From: Candidatus Dormiibacterota bacterium
GTDB taxonomy: Bacteria; Chloroflexota; Dormibacteria; Aeolococcales; Bog-877
Assembly: GCA_030038765.1 (NCBI GenBank)
Contig: JASHRA010000114.1
Span: forward strand, 1-30,593
Length of the DNA stretch: 30,593 nt
Direction: 5' to 3'
Shown: piece after piece, positions 15,767-22,583 of the stretch
How the letters are laid out: each line of letters begins with the position of its first letter
How positions within the stretch are numbered: position 1 is the stretch's first letter
Program-made: the position numbers and the translations under genes
The notes under the pieces: model-generated
What the model was told of the DNA's origin: nothing
The model's input: the letters and a program-made list of their open reading frames with translations, nothing else
Database searches by the model: none

Positions 15767-15953
15767 GTGCCCCGGTGAAGTGGGGTCCAGACTTGCGGTC
15801 GGAAAGAGCGCCGCGGGCAGCCCGTGATGCGACGTGGGGCCGGGCCGAGATGACTCGAGCGCGCGAGAGCGGCCAGGGAGCGCCTCCCCCTCATCATCTC
15901 TATGCGGTCGCGCGCTGGCAGCAGCCTCATCGTGAGCAACTCCACGCCCATCG

Positions 15954-15983
15954 GGGGCCGGCGGGCCGATGCCCGCCCGCCCC
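15954..15983 (-). terminator. Terminator-like hairpin after the first fibre-subunit gene
   Basis: The stem is GGGGC, one C-C mismatch, then GGCGGGC, with loop CGAT and the matching complement. This gives twelve pairs. It begins 25 bases after the stop codon of the gene at 16009. No U-rich tract follows. Confidence 0.55.
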
Positions 15984-16008
15984 TTCAGAGACGATCCCTA
16001 GAGGCCGG

Positions 16009-16935
16009 TCAGCTCCAGCTGGTCGGCTTGCCGGCGTAGTTCTGCTGGCAGTAGGGCTCGGAAAGGTCGAGTGGTGGCGAGTAGGTCTCGGCGGTGCAGC
16101 TCGTGTTGTTCCGCGCCTGCACGGCCGTCGCGCTCACGCTGACGGTCACAGTGCCGCCCTGGACCGCGTTCCCGTCAGTGAGGGGAACGTAGATCACCAG
16201 ATAGATGTCCTCTGAGTCGCCCGCCTGCCAGTAGTTCCAGTAGCTGTCGATGTCGTTCAGATTGCGGGGGCCAGTCAGAAGGCTTGGTGTGGTGCTGGTG
16301 TATGTGCAGGTGTTCTGTGTCGCCGTCGTGTCAGGGTAGTTGGTGCATGCGACCCCGCTGGTGGGATTCATGTTGACGAATTCGTTGGGCTCGGTGTCGT
16401 TGTTATAGCCATCAGAAGCCAGCAGCGCTGTTGCGCCCGATCCGCCTCCGTTCCAGATGGGCTCCGTGCCGCCGCCCGAGGCGCAGAGGTCCTGGATCGC
16501 GGTGCTGGCACCGCCCGGAGCCGTCCCGTTGGCGTTGCACGCCGCGGTCGCGGTGATCGAATAGTTGAGCCCGATCCAGGCGTCCAGGGTCCCCTGGTAC
16601 TCGATGTCGTAGTAGCCACCGACACCGTAGCTGGCCGGATAGTCCGTGCTTCCGGAAAGGGTGGAGTAGGCAGAGTTGCAGTCGAGCCCAGTGCTCGCCT
16701 CCGCACCCCCCAGCCCACAGTAGAAGTCGCCGGGGGCGAGATACCCGTCCGTGATCACGGCGTCCTCGCTTGTGCCCTGCGTCGCGACTACTGTCCCGAC
16801 GTCGAAGGTCTGGTTCAGCGGTGTCGTCGTGCTGGTGAAGAGGGCGAAGCTGGCCCCGATGGCGAGGCTGGCGATCGCGCCAACACCAACGACGCCTGCG
16901 AGCACCAGCCCGAGGCGCTTGGTGAATAGGTTCAT
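16009..16935 (-). CDS. TasA/camelysin-like secreted fibre protein (SipW substrate), copy A
   Basis: The 308-residue secreted protein has a SipW-type leader (MNLFTKRLGLVLAGVVGVG), followed by the diagnostic ASFALFTSTTTPLNQTFDVG segment seen at the mature N-terminus of TasA/CalY proteins. The body shows the family landmarks LAPGDFYCG and YYDIEYQGTLDAWIGLNYSI, and near the end VPLTDGNAVQGGTVTVSVSA. It has a long insertion and eight cysteines in the mature part. TasA-family proteins are cut by SipW and assemble into extracellular fibres in biofilms. A cognate SipW gene lies 145 bases upstream. ATG 16935 has AGGGGG with a 7-base spacer. Third codon positions are visibly less G/C-biased than in neighbouring housekeeping genes, which may reflect transfer or relaxed selection. 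Confidence 0.82.
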   Translation of the reverse strand: MNLFTKRLGLVLAGVVGVGAIASLAIGASFALFTSTTTPLNQTFDVGTVVATQGTSEDAVITDGYLAPGDFYCGLGGAEASTGLDCNSAYSTLSGSTDYPASYGVGGYYDIEYQGTLDAWIGLNYSITATAACNANGTAPGGASTAIQDLCASGGGTEPIWNGGGSGATALLASDGYNNDTEPNEFVNMNPTSGVACTNYPDTTATQNTCTYTSTTPSLLTGPRNLNDIDSYWNYWQAGDSEDIYLVIYVPLTDGNAVQGGTVTVSVSATAVQARNNTSCTAETYSPPLDLSEPYCQQNYAGKPTSWS

Positions 16936-17001
16936 CCGATGTCCCCCTTTGGTAGATTCCAGATCGATTCCCGGGTGCCACGCCTGCAGATCCCGGACCG
17001 C

Positions 17002-17021
17002 ATACGCCGCTGTTCACTTAG
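17002..17021 (-). repeat. Conserved 20-bp element, copy A, upstream of a fibre-subunit gene
   Basis: The plus-strand sequence ATACGCCGCTGTTCACTTAG matches the element at 19387-19406 at 16 of 20 positions. All four differences are transitions. It lies 66 bases before ATG 16935. Confidence 0.6.
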
Positions 17022-17075
17022 AGCGATACCTGCCTCCTCTCTTTCCTGGTCTGCACCGATACGATGTGTTGAGCC

Positions 17076-17092
17076 GCCCACTATGGGTGGGC
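17076..17092 (-). terminator. Small hairpin overlapping the end of the first sipW gene
   Basis: GCCCAC, TATGG and GTGGGC form a six-pair stem that spans the sipW stop codon at 17081. It may act as a weak attenuator between peptidase and substrate, which would let the substrate be made in excess or the reverse. This is speculative. Confidence 0.3.
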
Positions 17093-17737
17093 CGTGTCGT
17101 CCACTTGAGTCCCTCTCCGCCGCCGGGCGTCCTCCTCGCCGAGACGGACCCAGCGCCTCTTGATCTCACCGCCCACAAGGAGGACGACCGGGATCATGAT
17201 CAGCACGACGAAGGTCACGGGCTGATGCAGAGTGCCTACCACGTACCCGCCGTAGGGGATCTGTCTCTGATAGACGCCGATGATCGCACTCGGCTGCACC
17301 AGGGCCACGTCCGGGCTGTCGTTCGCGTCCCCCTTGGTCCGGTAGGAAACGGTGCTCGTCCCCTGCGTGCCGGCAGAGCGGACCACAGCGTAGATCCGGT
17401 GGGTTATCACCAAACCGGCCCGCACGCCGGGGGCGGGGGCGGAGTTGAACGTGATGATCTGCCCCTTGTGCAGGTCTTCTGCCTCGTCCAGGCTGATGTG
17501 GCGGTCGATGATCAGGTCGCCAGTGTTGACGGCCGGCGCCATCGAGCCACTCGCCACGGAGTAGATGGGCTGGCCGAGGAAGGTTGTCTGACCGTCGGGG
17601 CCGTTGCGGATGGCGATCGCCAGGAAGACGGCTACCGCCGCCAGGACCACGACGATCGCGCTAAGGAGCACCTCCATCGTCCGGACGAACCGACGTCGCC
17701 GGCGACGGACCGGCGGGTTCGCCGCCGCAGTCCCCAT
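17081..17737 (-). CDS. sipW: SipW-type signal peptidase I, copy A
   Basis: The 218-residue membrane protein has an Arg-rich cytoplasmic N-terminus, a first helix (VLLSAIVVVLAAVAVFLAIAI) and a second near the C-terminus (VTFVVLIMIPVVLLVGG). The catalytic serine lies in SVASGSMAPAVNTGDLI. The usual lysine of bacterial signal peptidases is replaced by histidine in GLVITHRIYAVV, and GDANDSPD provides the aspartate. This is the Ser-His-Asp pattern of SipW and ER/archaeal enzymes. It should process the TasA-like protein encoded next. ATG 17737 is preferred over ATG 17743 because GAGGGG then has an 8-base spacer. It also overlaps a possible upstream ORF as TGATG. Confidence 0.88.
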   Translation of the reverse strand: MGTAAANPPVRRRRRRFVRTMEVLLSAIVVVLAAVAVFLAIAIRNGPDGQTTFLGQPIYSVASGSMAPAVNTGDLIIDRHISLDEAEDLHKGQIITFNSAPAPGVRAGLVITHRIYAVVRSAGTQGTSTVSYRTKGDANDSPDVALVQPSAIIGVYQRQIPYGGYVVGTLHQPVTFVVLIMIPVVLLVGGEIKRRWVRLGEEDARRRRGTQVDDTAHP

Positions 17738-18156
17738 CAGCATCTCCCCTCGACCGAGGCCTCGGGGCGGTCGATGCGAAGGCGGGCTCGGAAGCGTCGG
17801 GGGGCGCGGGCGGCGGAGATGCAGTCGGCGGCGATGCTGAGGCCGGCTGGCTCTGCGAGGTCAGACTCCTGCAGGGAGCGGCCGTAGTGGACTCCCGGTA
17901 TCAGCAGCGATCGATGACCCGCAGACCCCGTCCGCGCCAGGAGGCCGGATTCCGTGTTCCTACGCCCTCCGTTGGGCCTGCTCGGCCGCCAGCTCGCGCC
18001 AGCGTCGGTCGGCGGAAAGCCGCGAGGCTGAACCCCCAACGACTCCCCCCAGCCCGGCCGCGGCACATCCGTCGCCCCTCGCCGAGTGGGACGCGCCGAG
18101 CTCACCCCCGATGTCCGCACCCTTGTCCCCCCGACCGTGTCCGCCACGCGCCGCAC
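17737..18156 (-). CDS. Possible small protein of unknown function preceding sipW copy A
   Basis: This is a 139-codon minus-strand frame from GTG 18156. Its TGA overlaps the sipW ATG as TGATG, the only argument for a real coupled gene. Third positions are G/C-rich mainly in the C-terminal half (AGLSIAADCISAARAPRRF onward). The N-terminal half is Arg/Gly/Ser-rich with no clear secondary structure, signal or domain. If translated at all, an internal start is possible. It could equally be a long 5' region of the sipW transcript. Confidence 0.25.
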   Translation of the reverse strand: MRRVADTVGGTRVRTSGVSSARPTRRGATDVPRPGWGESLGVQPRGFPPTDAGASWRPSRPNGGRRNTESGLLARTGSAGHRSLLIPGVHYGRSLQESDLAEPAGLSIAADCISAARAPRRFRARLRIDRPEASVEGRC

Positions 18157-18303
18157 CTCTCCTCAGCTCCTGTGCCAGGTGTCGGACGGCCCGTGAACAA
18201 GCGCCCGTTGCCGCAGCCCCCGGCGAGCCGGTTGGGGCTGGCAGCCACCAGGCTGCCAGCCCCGCCGCGCAGCAGCCGGCTCGGCGCTCGGCCGAGCCGT
18301 TGC
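17738..18303. other. Long region between the two SipW-substrate modules
   Basis: It contains the strong hairpin at 18234-18263 that closes the upstream module, and the doubtful frame described separately at 17737-18156. The rest must hold the promoter of the copy A module, but I see no convincing -10/-35 pair. Confidence 0.4.
18234..18263 (-). terminator. Strong perfect hairpin after the second fibre-subunit gene
   Basis: A perfect 13-base inverted repeat (GGGGCTGGCAGCC with its complement) has a 4-base loop. It lies 40 bases beyond the stop codon at 18304. No T tract follows on either strand. It separates the two SipW-substrate modules into distinct transcription units. Confidence 0.6.
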
Positions 18304-19350
18304 CTAACCCGCGGTGATGGATTGACCGTTGTACTGGATGTCCGTGAGTGTCGTGGTGTACGGGGCTGGCGCGCTAGTGTCGGCAACGATGTTGACGCTG
18401 GTCACGTCGTTCTCGTAGGTCGGGCAGTTGGTCGCGATGGCGTTCACCGCGTCTGAATAGTCGAACGTGGTGCCACCACTAACCGAGCCACAGTTGTTCA
18501 CGTTCCAAGTGCCGTCCGGGTATCCGAACAGGTAGGGGCCAGCTGTGATCGACGGTCCCAGCTGGATGTACCAGCGGGGAGTGCCAGACGCGTAGTACGA
18601 CGCGTCGAAGCTTGGCGCGTCCGCCGGAAGAGAGGACCCTACGTTGTTCAGGGTCAGGCCCGCGTTGCAGCCGTCGCCCGCTGCCACGGCGAGGTCGACG
18701 GCGGTGTCATCGGAGTTCCACCCAGCCGACGAACCAGTGCAAGTGCTGAAGAAGGTCACGTCCACGGCCGCCGTCTGGGACCAGGAGGCGGGACCGGGAT
18801 CGGTGCAATCCTCATTGGTTCCCGAGTCGGCAACGCCCGTCGAGAGCTCCCCGTTGTTGGAGCACTGGACCGCCTCGAACGTGACGGTCAGGGTGACGGC
18901 CGTGCCCTGGTAAGAGTTGTCGGCGTTGGGCGATAGGGTGTATCCGAGGGTGGCCGTGTACGGTGGCGTGCCGCTGTAGGTCTGGCCGATGAGGACCGGC
19001 GTCGTCGCTGAGGCGGGATCGCCGTTGATCGTGAGGGTCAGCCCGCTCAGCAGGCCGGTGTCGTCGGAGCTGTTGAGCACCGCCCCGATGTAGGCGGGAA
19101 GGGAACCGTCGTAGTCGACCGAGAAGTCGCAGGTTCCGCTGTCCCCAGGCTCCATGTTAGTCACGTCCGTCGTGCACGACGCCGAGGTGGGGTTGTCGAG
19201 CTTCACCGTCCCCGCGGTGAAGGTCTGGGAGCTGGGGGAGCTGCTGCTGGTGAAGAGGGCGAAGGTGGTGCCGGCGACCAGCACCGCGATGGCGCCGACG
19301 CCGATCACGCTCGCGAGCACCAGCCCGAAGCGCTTGGTCACAAGGTTCAT
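18304..19350 (-). CDS. TasA/camelysin-like secreted fibre protein (SipW substrate), copy B
   Basis: The 348-residue protein starts MNLVTKRFGLVLASVIGVGA, nearly the same leader as copy A, followed by the SipW-substrate signature TFALFTSSSSPSSQTFTAGT. The mature part shows NMEPGDSGTCDFSVDYDGSL and PAYIGAVLNSS, then NSYQGTAVTLTVTFEAVQC, all typical of the TasA beta-sandwich. A C-terminal extension of about 150 residues (from WSQTAAVDVTFF onward) has no recognised match. There are eight cysteines, the same number as copy A. ATG 19350 is preceded by GGAG with a spacer of about 11 bases. It lies 114 bases after its cognate sipW. A role as an extracellular fibre subunit is inferred from the family. 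Confidence 0.82.
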   Translation of the reverse strand: MNLVTKRFGLVLASVIGVGAIAVLVAGTTFALFTSSSSPSSQTFTAGTVKLDNPTSASCTTDVTNMEPGDSGTCDFSVDYDGSLPAYIGAVLNSSDDTGLLSGLTLTINGDPASATTPVLIGQTYSGTPPYTATLGYTLSPNADNSYQGTAVTLTVTFEAVQCSNNGELSTGVADSGTNEDCTDPGPASWSQTAAVDVTFFSTCTGSSAGWNSDDTAVDLAVAAGDGCNAGLTLNNVGSSLPADAPSFDASYYASGTPRWYIQLGPSITAGPYLFGYPDGTWNVNNCGSVSGGTTFDYSDAVNAIATNCPTYENDVTSVNIVADTSAPAPYTTTLTDIQYNGQSITAG

Positions 19351-19376
19351 CGATCGTGTTCTCCGTTCGTCGAATA

Positions 19377-19411
19377 AGTTCAGATGATGCGTCGCTGTTC
19401 GCCTAGTTCAG
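19377..19411 (-). repeat. Paired CTGAACT boxes flanking the conserved element, copy B side
   Basis: AGTTCAG occurs twice in plus orientation, at 19377-19383 and 19405-19411, with starts 28 bases apart. The conserved 20-bp element lies between and partly under the second box. These could be regulator half-sites or leader-RNA structure for copy B. Confidence 0.35.
19387..19406 (-). repeat. Conserved 20-bp element, copy B, upstream of a fibre-subunit gene
   Basis: The plus-strand sequence ATGCGTCGCTGTTCGCCTAG differs from copy A at 17002-17021 only by four transitions. It lies 36 bases before ATG 19350. It sits in the untranslated gap between sipW and its substrate in both modules. Confidence 0.6.
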
Positions 19412-19464
19412 GTCACGCCATCCACTCCCCCCTCTCCCATGCTCCAGCCATCGATTGCGACGGT

Positions 19465-20118
19465 TCACTGGTTCTGCCCGGCACCTTGCGCGCGGGCACG
19501 CCGCGCCATCTCCCGGTCCCCGAGGTCCATCCACTTGCGCCGCACCAGCTCCTCGGCGATGTAGAGGATGGGGATCATCACCAGGACGATGAAGGTCACC
19601 GGCTGGTGCAGGGTCGAGAGCACGTAGGCCCCGAAGGGAACGCGCGTGCCCGTGTAGAGGCCCAGCACTGCCGAGGAAGGCACCGTCGAGACGTCGGGGC
19701 TGTTGTTGGCGTCCCCCTTGGTCCGGTAGGCGACCACCGGAGCCCCGGTGGCGGACTCCTCGTGGACCACGGCGTAGATCCGGTGGGTGATCACCAGGCC
19801 GCCGGTCGAGGAGTTGGCCGCGGCCTGGAAGGTGATGATCTGGCCCTTGTGCAGCTCGGCCGCCTGGGCCGAGGTGAGGGTCTGGTCGATGATGAGGTCC
19901 CCGGTGCGGATGGTCGGGCTCATCGACCCGCTCATGACCGAGTAGGCGGGCCTGCCCAGCAGCGTTGTCTCCCCGTTGGCGGGGTGCCGCACCGCTGCCG
20001 CCAGGAAGACCGCCAGCGCCAGCAGCAGGAGGGCCACGGCCAGCACCACCCGGGCCAGGATGCGGAGCACCAGCGGGCGCTTGTGAGGGGCGCTCAGCCC
20101 ATCCTCCCAGGGCTTCAC
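19465..20118 (-). CDS. sipW: SipW-type signal peptidase I, copy B
   Basis: The 217-residue membrane peptidase has the same layout as copy A. An N-terminal helix (VVLAVALLLLALAVFLAAAV) is followed by the catalytic serine in SVMSGSMSPTIRTGDLI, the histidine in GLVITHRIYAVVHE and the aspartate motif GDANNSPD. A C-terminal helix (VTFIVLVMIPILYIAEELV) comes before a basic tail. It should cleave the TasA-like protein encoded 114 bases downstream, and perhaps also the Pro-rich protein just upstream, whose stop its GTG start overlaps (GTGA, 20115-20118). The two SipW copies are clearly related in the core but diverge in their N- and C-terminal ends. Confidence 0.9.
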   Translation of the reverse strand: MKPWEDGLSAPHKRPLVLRILARVVLAVALLLLALAVFLAAAVRHPANGETTLLGRPAYSVMSGSMSPTIRTGDLIIDQTLTSAQAAELHKGQIITFQAAANSSTGGLVITHRIYAVVHEESATGAPVVAYRTKGDANNSPDVSTVPSSAVLGLYTGTRVPFGAYVLSTLHQPVTFIVLVMIPILYIAEELVRRKWMDLGDREMARRARAQGAGQNQ

Positions 20119-20663
20119 CCGCCGTCCCCGGGGCTGTCCGTGGCGGACGGCGTCGGGCTGGGCGTGGTCGTGGGAGTGGGCGAGGGCGTGTCCGAGGGCG
20201 AGGCGCTCGGCGTCGCAGCCGGGGTCGGCGTCGAGTCGGGCGTCTGGAGCGGCGTCGGCGTGGCCGTCGCCGCTGGTGAGGCCGGGGGGTCAGATGGGCT
20301 GGTGGTGGGGTCGCTCGAGGTCGGGTCGGCGCTGGGCCCGCCGACGAAGGTCTGGGATCCGCCGGGGCTGCTGGCCACAAAGAGCGCGTGCGTGGGGGCG
20401 ACCGCCGCGTCGAAAACCAGGATCGGCGCCGCGATGAGCAGCACCAGGGCCAGGAAGAGACGGACGCCGGGCGGTCTCCACTGCCAGCGTAATCGTCCCT
20501 GGCTGCTGCGCGGCCGGGTCGGGTCCGCCAGGGGGTCCCCCGTCTCGGAACGCACCCCCCGGTACCAGGGTCTCTCGCACCCCCCCGCTGGTTCCCCGTC
20601 GCTCCGAGGAACGGAACGGCGCCTGGCCCGGGGCCAGAAGCTCGTCCTCGCAGTAAGCCGCAC
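20115..20663 (-). CDS. Membrane-anchored Pro/Ser/Thr-rich protein with a SipW-substrate signature
   Basis: The product is about 182 residues from GTG 20663, which has AGGAG with a 5-base spacer. GTG 20555 is an alternative that removes an Arg-rich segment. A single hydrophobic helix (VRLFLALVLLIAAPILVFDA) is followed by HALFVASSPGGSQTFVGG, which copies the ALFTSSSS...QTFTAG mature N-terminus of the TasA-like proteins. The beta-sandwich is missing. Instead the last 80 or so residues are Pro, Ser, Thr and Asp repeats. It is the first gene of the copy B module and is coupled to sipW. It may be a SipW-processed linker or base component, or a TasA relic. No known family is matched over the whole length. 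Confidence 0.7.
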   Translation of the reverse strand: MRLTARTSFWPRARRRSVPRSDGEPAGGCERPWYRGVRSETGDPLADPTRPRSSQGRLRWQWRPPGVRLFLALVLLIAAPILVFDAAVAPTHALFVASSPGGSQTFVGGPSADPTSSDPTTSPSDPPASPAATATPTPLQTPDSTPTPAATPSASPSDTPSPTPTTTPSPTPSATDSPGDGG

Positions 20664-20956
20664 CCACGCTCCTCTCGTCGTCAGCCGCATCGCCAGGCGG
20701 CCCGGCCACCTGGGCCGAGTTTACCCCGGCTGAACAGACCCCACCAGAAAACTCAAGGTCTCGTGACTAAGCTTGACGATTCTGTCACGAGCGACTGAAG
20801 GACGTGTGACACGACTTTGTTGCGGGCGCCGGCCGCTCCTCGGCGGCGGGGTCGGTGACGCCTCTGGCGGGGGGCGTTCGGCGCCGCGCACTCCGACGAA
20901 CCGCGGTGTTCGGCCCGCTCTCCGGAACAGTCGGCCCCTCTCAGCGCCCCGTTCGC
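20664..20956. other. Promoter region of the SipW-TasA copy B module
   Basis: No gene is seen. The region contains TCGTGAC and GTCACGA arms at 20761-20767 and 20784-20790, 16 bases apart, and GTGTGACAC close by at about 20804-20812. These could be operators for the minus-strand surface operon. No clear -10/-35 pair was identified, nor a terminator for the CPBP gene. Confidence 0.4.
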
Positions 20957-21727
20957 TCAGCCGCAGTGCGTCCCCACGACGAAGATCGCCACCACGGCGA
21001 TGAGGTTGAAGCAGCCGTGCAGGACCATGCCCGGCACCAGCGAGCGGGAGCGCTCGTACACGAGGGCCAGGGCCACGCCGGCGACGAAGAGGGAGGGAAA
21101 GAGGAGCAGGATCGAGCCGCCCACTGAGAGGGAGTGGGCGAGCCCGAAGATGGCGGCGCTCAGGAGCACGGAGAGCACCACCCCCATGCGCGCCCTGAGC
21201 CCGCCGTAGATGAAGCCGCGGAAGACGATCTCCTCCACCACGGGAGCGACCACGGCGATGGAGATCACGGCCAGGTAGGGCTCGGCGCCGAAGGCCTGGG
21301 AGATGTCGCACTCCTGGGGGTTCTTCATGCCCCCCAGGGCGGGTGAGAGGAGGGCCGAGATGATAGTGGCGACGATCTGCAGCCCGATCGCCGCCGGCGG
21401 CATCAGGATCACCACCCAGACGGGGAAGCGCCGCAGCCCGAGTCGGGCCCAGGCCCGGCCGGCACGGCGCCCGGCGAAGAAGAGAACGATGAGGAGCAGG
21501 ACCCCGTAGAAGGTGACGGTGGTCGCGAAGTTGAAGTAGGAGAGCAGCAGGCCGCCCTTGAGGGAGCGGACCACGCCCGCCTGGTGCAGCCCCAGCACCA
21601 CCAGGGTGGGGACGAGGAAGGCGAGGATGATCCCGGGGACGGCGATGAGGAGTGCCAGCAGGAGCTGGCGGAGACCCCAGTTGACCTCCGACCCGGCGGC
21701 CGGCTCGGAGGGCGTGGCCTCGATCAG
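20957..21727 (-). CDS. CPBP-family intramembrane metalloprotease
   Basis: The 256-residue multispanning membrane protein has the three CPBP (CAAX protease and bacteriocin-processing) motifs: VVEEIVFRGFIYGG, then FGLAHSLSVGG, then HGCFNLIAVVA. These supply the Glu, His and Asn of the active site. Such enzymes cleave within membranes and may process exported peptides or confer immunity. No substrate is evident here. The start is unusual. The first plausible codon is CTG 21727, which overlaps the upstream TGA as CTGA and follows GGAGAGAG. The remaining open frame upstream is a shadow of the neighbouring gene. It lies just upstream of the fibre locus, but the intervening region makes cotranscription uncertain. 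Confidence 0.85.
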   Translation of the reverse strand: MIEATPSEPAAGSEVNWGLRQLLLALLIAVPGIILAFLVPTLVVLGLHQAGVVRSLKGGLLLSYFNFATTVTFYGVLLLIVLFFAGRRAGRAWARLGLRRFPVWVVILMPPAAIGLQIVATIISALLSPALGGMKNPQECDISQAFGAEPYLAVISIAVVAPVVEEIVFRGFIYGGLRARMGVVLSVLLSAAIFGLAHSLSVGGSILLLFPSLFVAGVALALVYERSRSLVPGMVLHGCFNLIAVVAIFVVGTHCG

Positions 21728-22386
21728 CGCCGCTCTCTCCGCTCCGGGCCCAGGGGGTCCGCGCTGGCCGGGGGCGGGGCCGAAGGCGGGGGCGGGGCGC
21801 TGCCCACCCAGGGGATGGACTGGCGCTCCGAGAAGCTGCGCCGGATGGTCGGCTCCGGCCCCTCCGGCGGCCGCTCCGGCTCCGGGTGCCGGGCCCGGGG
21901 ACGGGGCAGCGGGCTGGGCGAGGTGCGGAGCCAGAGCACGGCCAGCCCGGCCAGCAGCAGGACGTAGACGAGGGCCACCAGCCAGGAGCTCTCCAGCAGG
22001 CCCACGGCGGCGGCCGCCACCAGCTGCAGCCCGAGGCCCCAGGAGACCATCACCGGCGCCCCGGCCAGGCGCCAGCGGGGCAGGGCCACGCCCACCGCCC
22101 CGCGCAGGATGAGGGCGTCCCCGCCCAGCCCCAGGACGGTGCCGATGAAGGCGAGGGCGAAGTCCAGCGGCCCCTGGGGGGCTCCGAGGTGGGCGATGGC
22201 GCCGCCCAGGGCGAGGATGGCGAGCAGGTTGAAGAGGGCCGAGAGGGCGGAGACCAGCCCCAGGGCCAGGGCCAGGCGCACCTGCCACTCCGAGCTGGCA
22301 GCGCTGCCCGGGGCCGACGAGGGCCGCTCCCGGGGAGCGCTGCTCCGCTGCCGGCGGGGCTGGTCCAAGGTACGGCTCAGTGCCAC
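21724..22386 (-). CDS. Four-helix membrane protein of unknown function
   Basis: The 220-residue product has a polar N-terminus and four hydrophobic helices, including LALALGLVSALSALFNLLAI and SSWLVALVYVLLLAGLAVLW. A cytoplasmic-type tail rich in Pro, Arg and Glu follows (ARHPEPERPPEGPEP and PPPPSAPPPASADP). No enzyme motif is visible. Its stop overlaps the CPBP protease start, so the two are probably made together. GTG 22386 is the start of the frame and lacks a strong ribosome-binding site. It diverges from dxs. Confidence 0.65.
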   Translation of the reverse strand: MALSRTLDQPRRQRSSAPRERPSSAPGSAASSEWQVRLALALGLVSALSALFNLLAILALGGAIAHLGAPQGPLDFALAFIGTVLGLGGDALILRGAVGVALPRWRLAGAPVMVSWGLGLQLVAAAAVGLLESSWLVALVYVLLLAGLAVLWLRTSPSPLPRPRARHPEPERPPEGPEPTIRRSFSERQSIPWVGSAPPPPSAPPPASADPLGPERRERR

Positions 22387-22570
22387 GCGGCGGTCCCGGC
22401 GGCCGGCCTCAACTGGGGCACGGCAACATCATGCACGAAGCCGGGCGGAACGGCTCCCCGGCGCGCCTTAGGGGAATCGCCGCGGAGGGCGGCGGGAGGG
22501 CCCTCAGGGGGGACGCCGGGAGGCCTCTCGGACTCCCGTTCCAGGGCCGGTTCCGAATTCACGCCCCGCC

Positions 22571-22576
22571 TATAAT
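22571..22576 (+). promoter_or_regulatory. Consensus -10 element (TATAAT) of dxs
   Basis: A perfect TATAAT is followed by exactly 7 bases and then the ATG of dxs. There is no room for a ribosome-binding site, so a leaderless mRNA is likely. The -35 region has only a weak match. Confidence 0.65.
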
Positions 22577-22583
22577 CGCTGCC

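Larger units (their letters stand above)
15665..16008. other. Intergenic region between the fibre-subunit gene and the stalk protein
   Basis: It holds the terminator hairpin at 15954-15983 and a likely minus-strand promoter at 15761-15766. A 96-codon minus frame at 15661-15951 ends in a GTGA overlap with the stalk gene, but it is Arg/Gly-rich, runs through the promoter candidate and matches nothing known. It is therefore not called. Confidence 0.4.

Noticed and set aside
15661..15951. 96-codon minus-strand frame ending in a GTGA overlap with the stalk gene
   Set aside because: Its composition is Arg/Gly-rich with no domain. It covers a likely promoter element and begins inside the region of the upstream terminator, so it is probably chance.
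20897..20916. CGAAC...GTTCG palindrome resembling a LexA (SOS) box near the end of the CPBP gene
   Set aside because: The half-sites are separated by six bases instead of the four required for the Gram-positive LexA box, and it lies downstream of a gene end rather than at a promoter.
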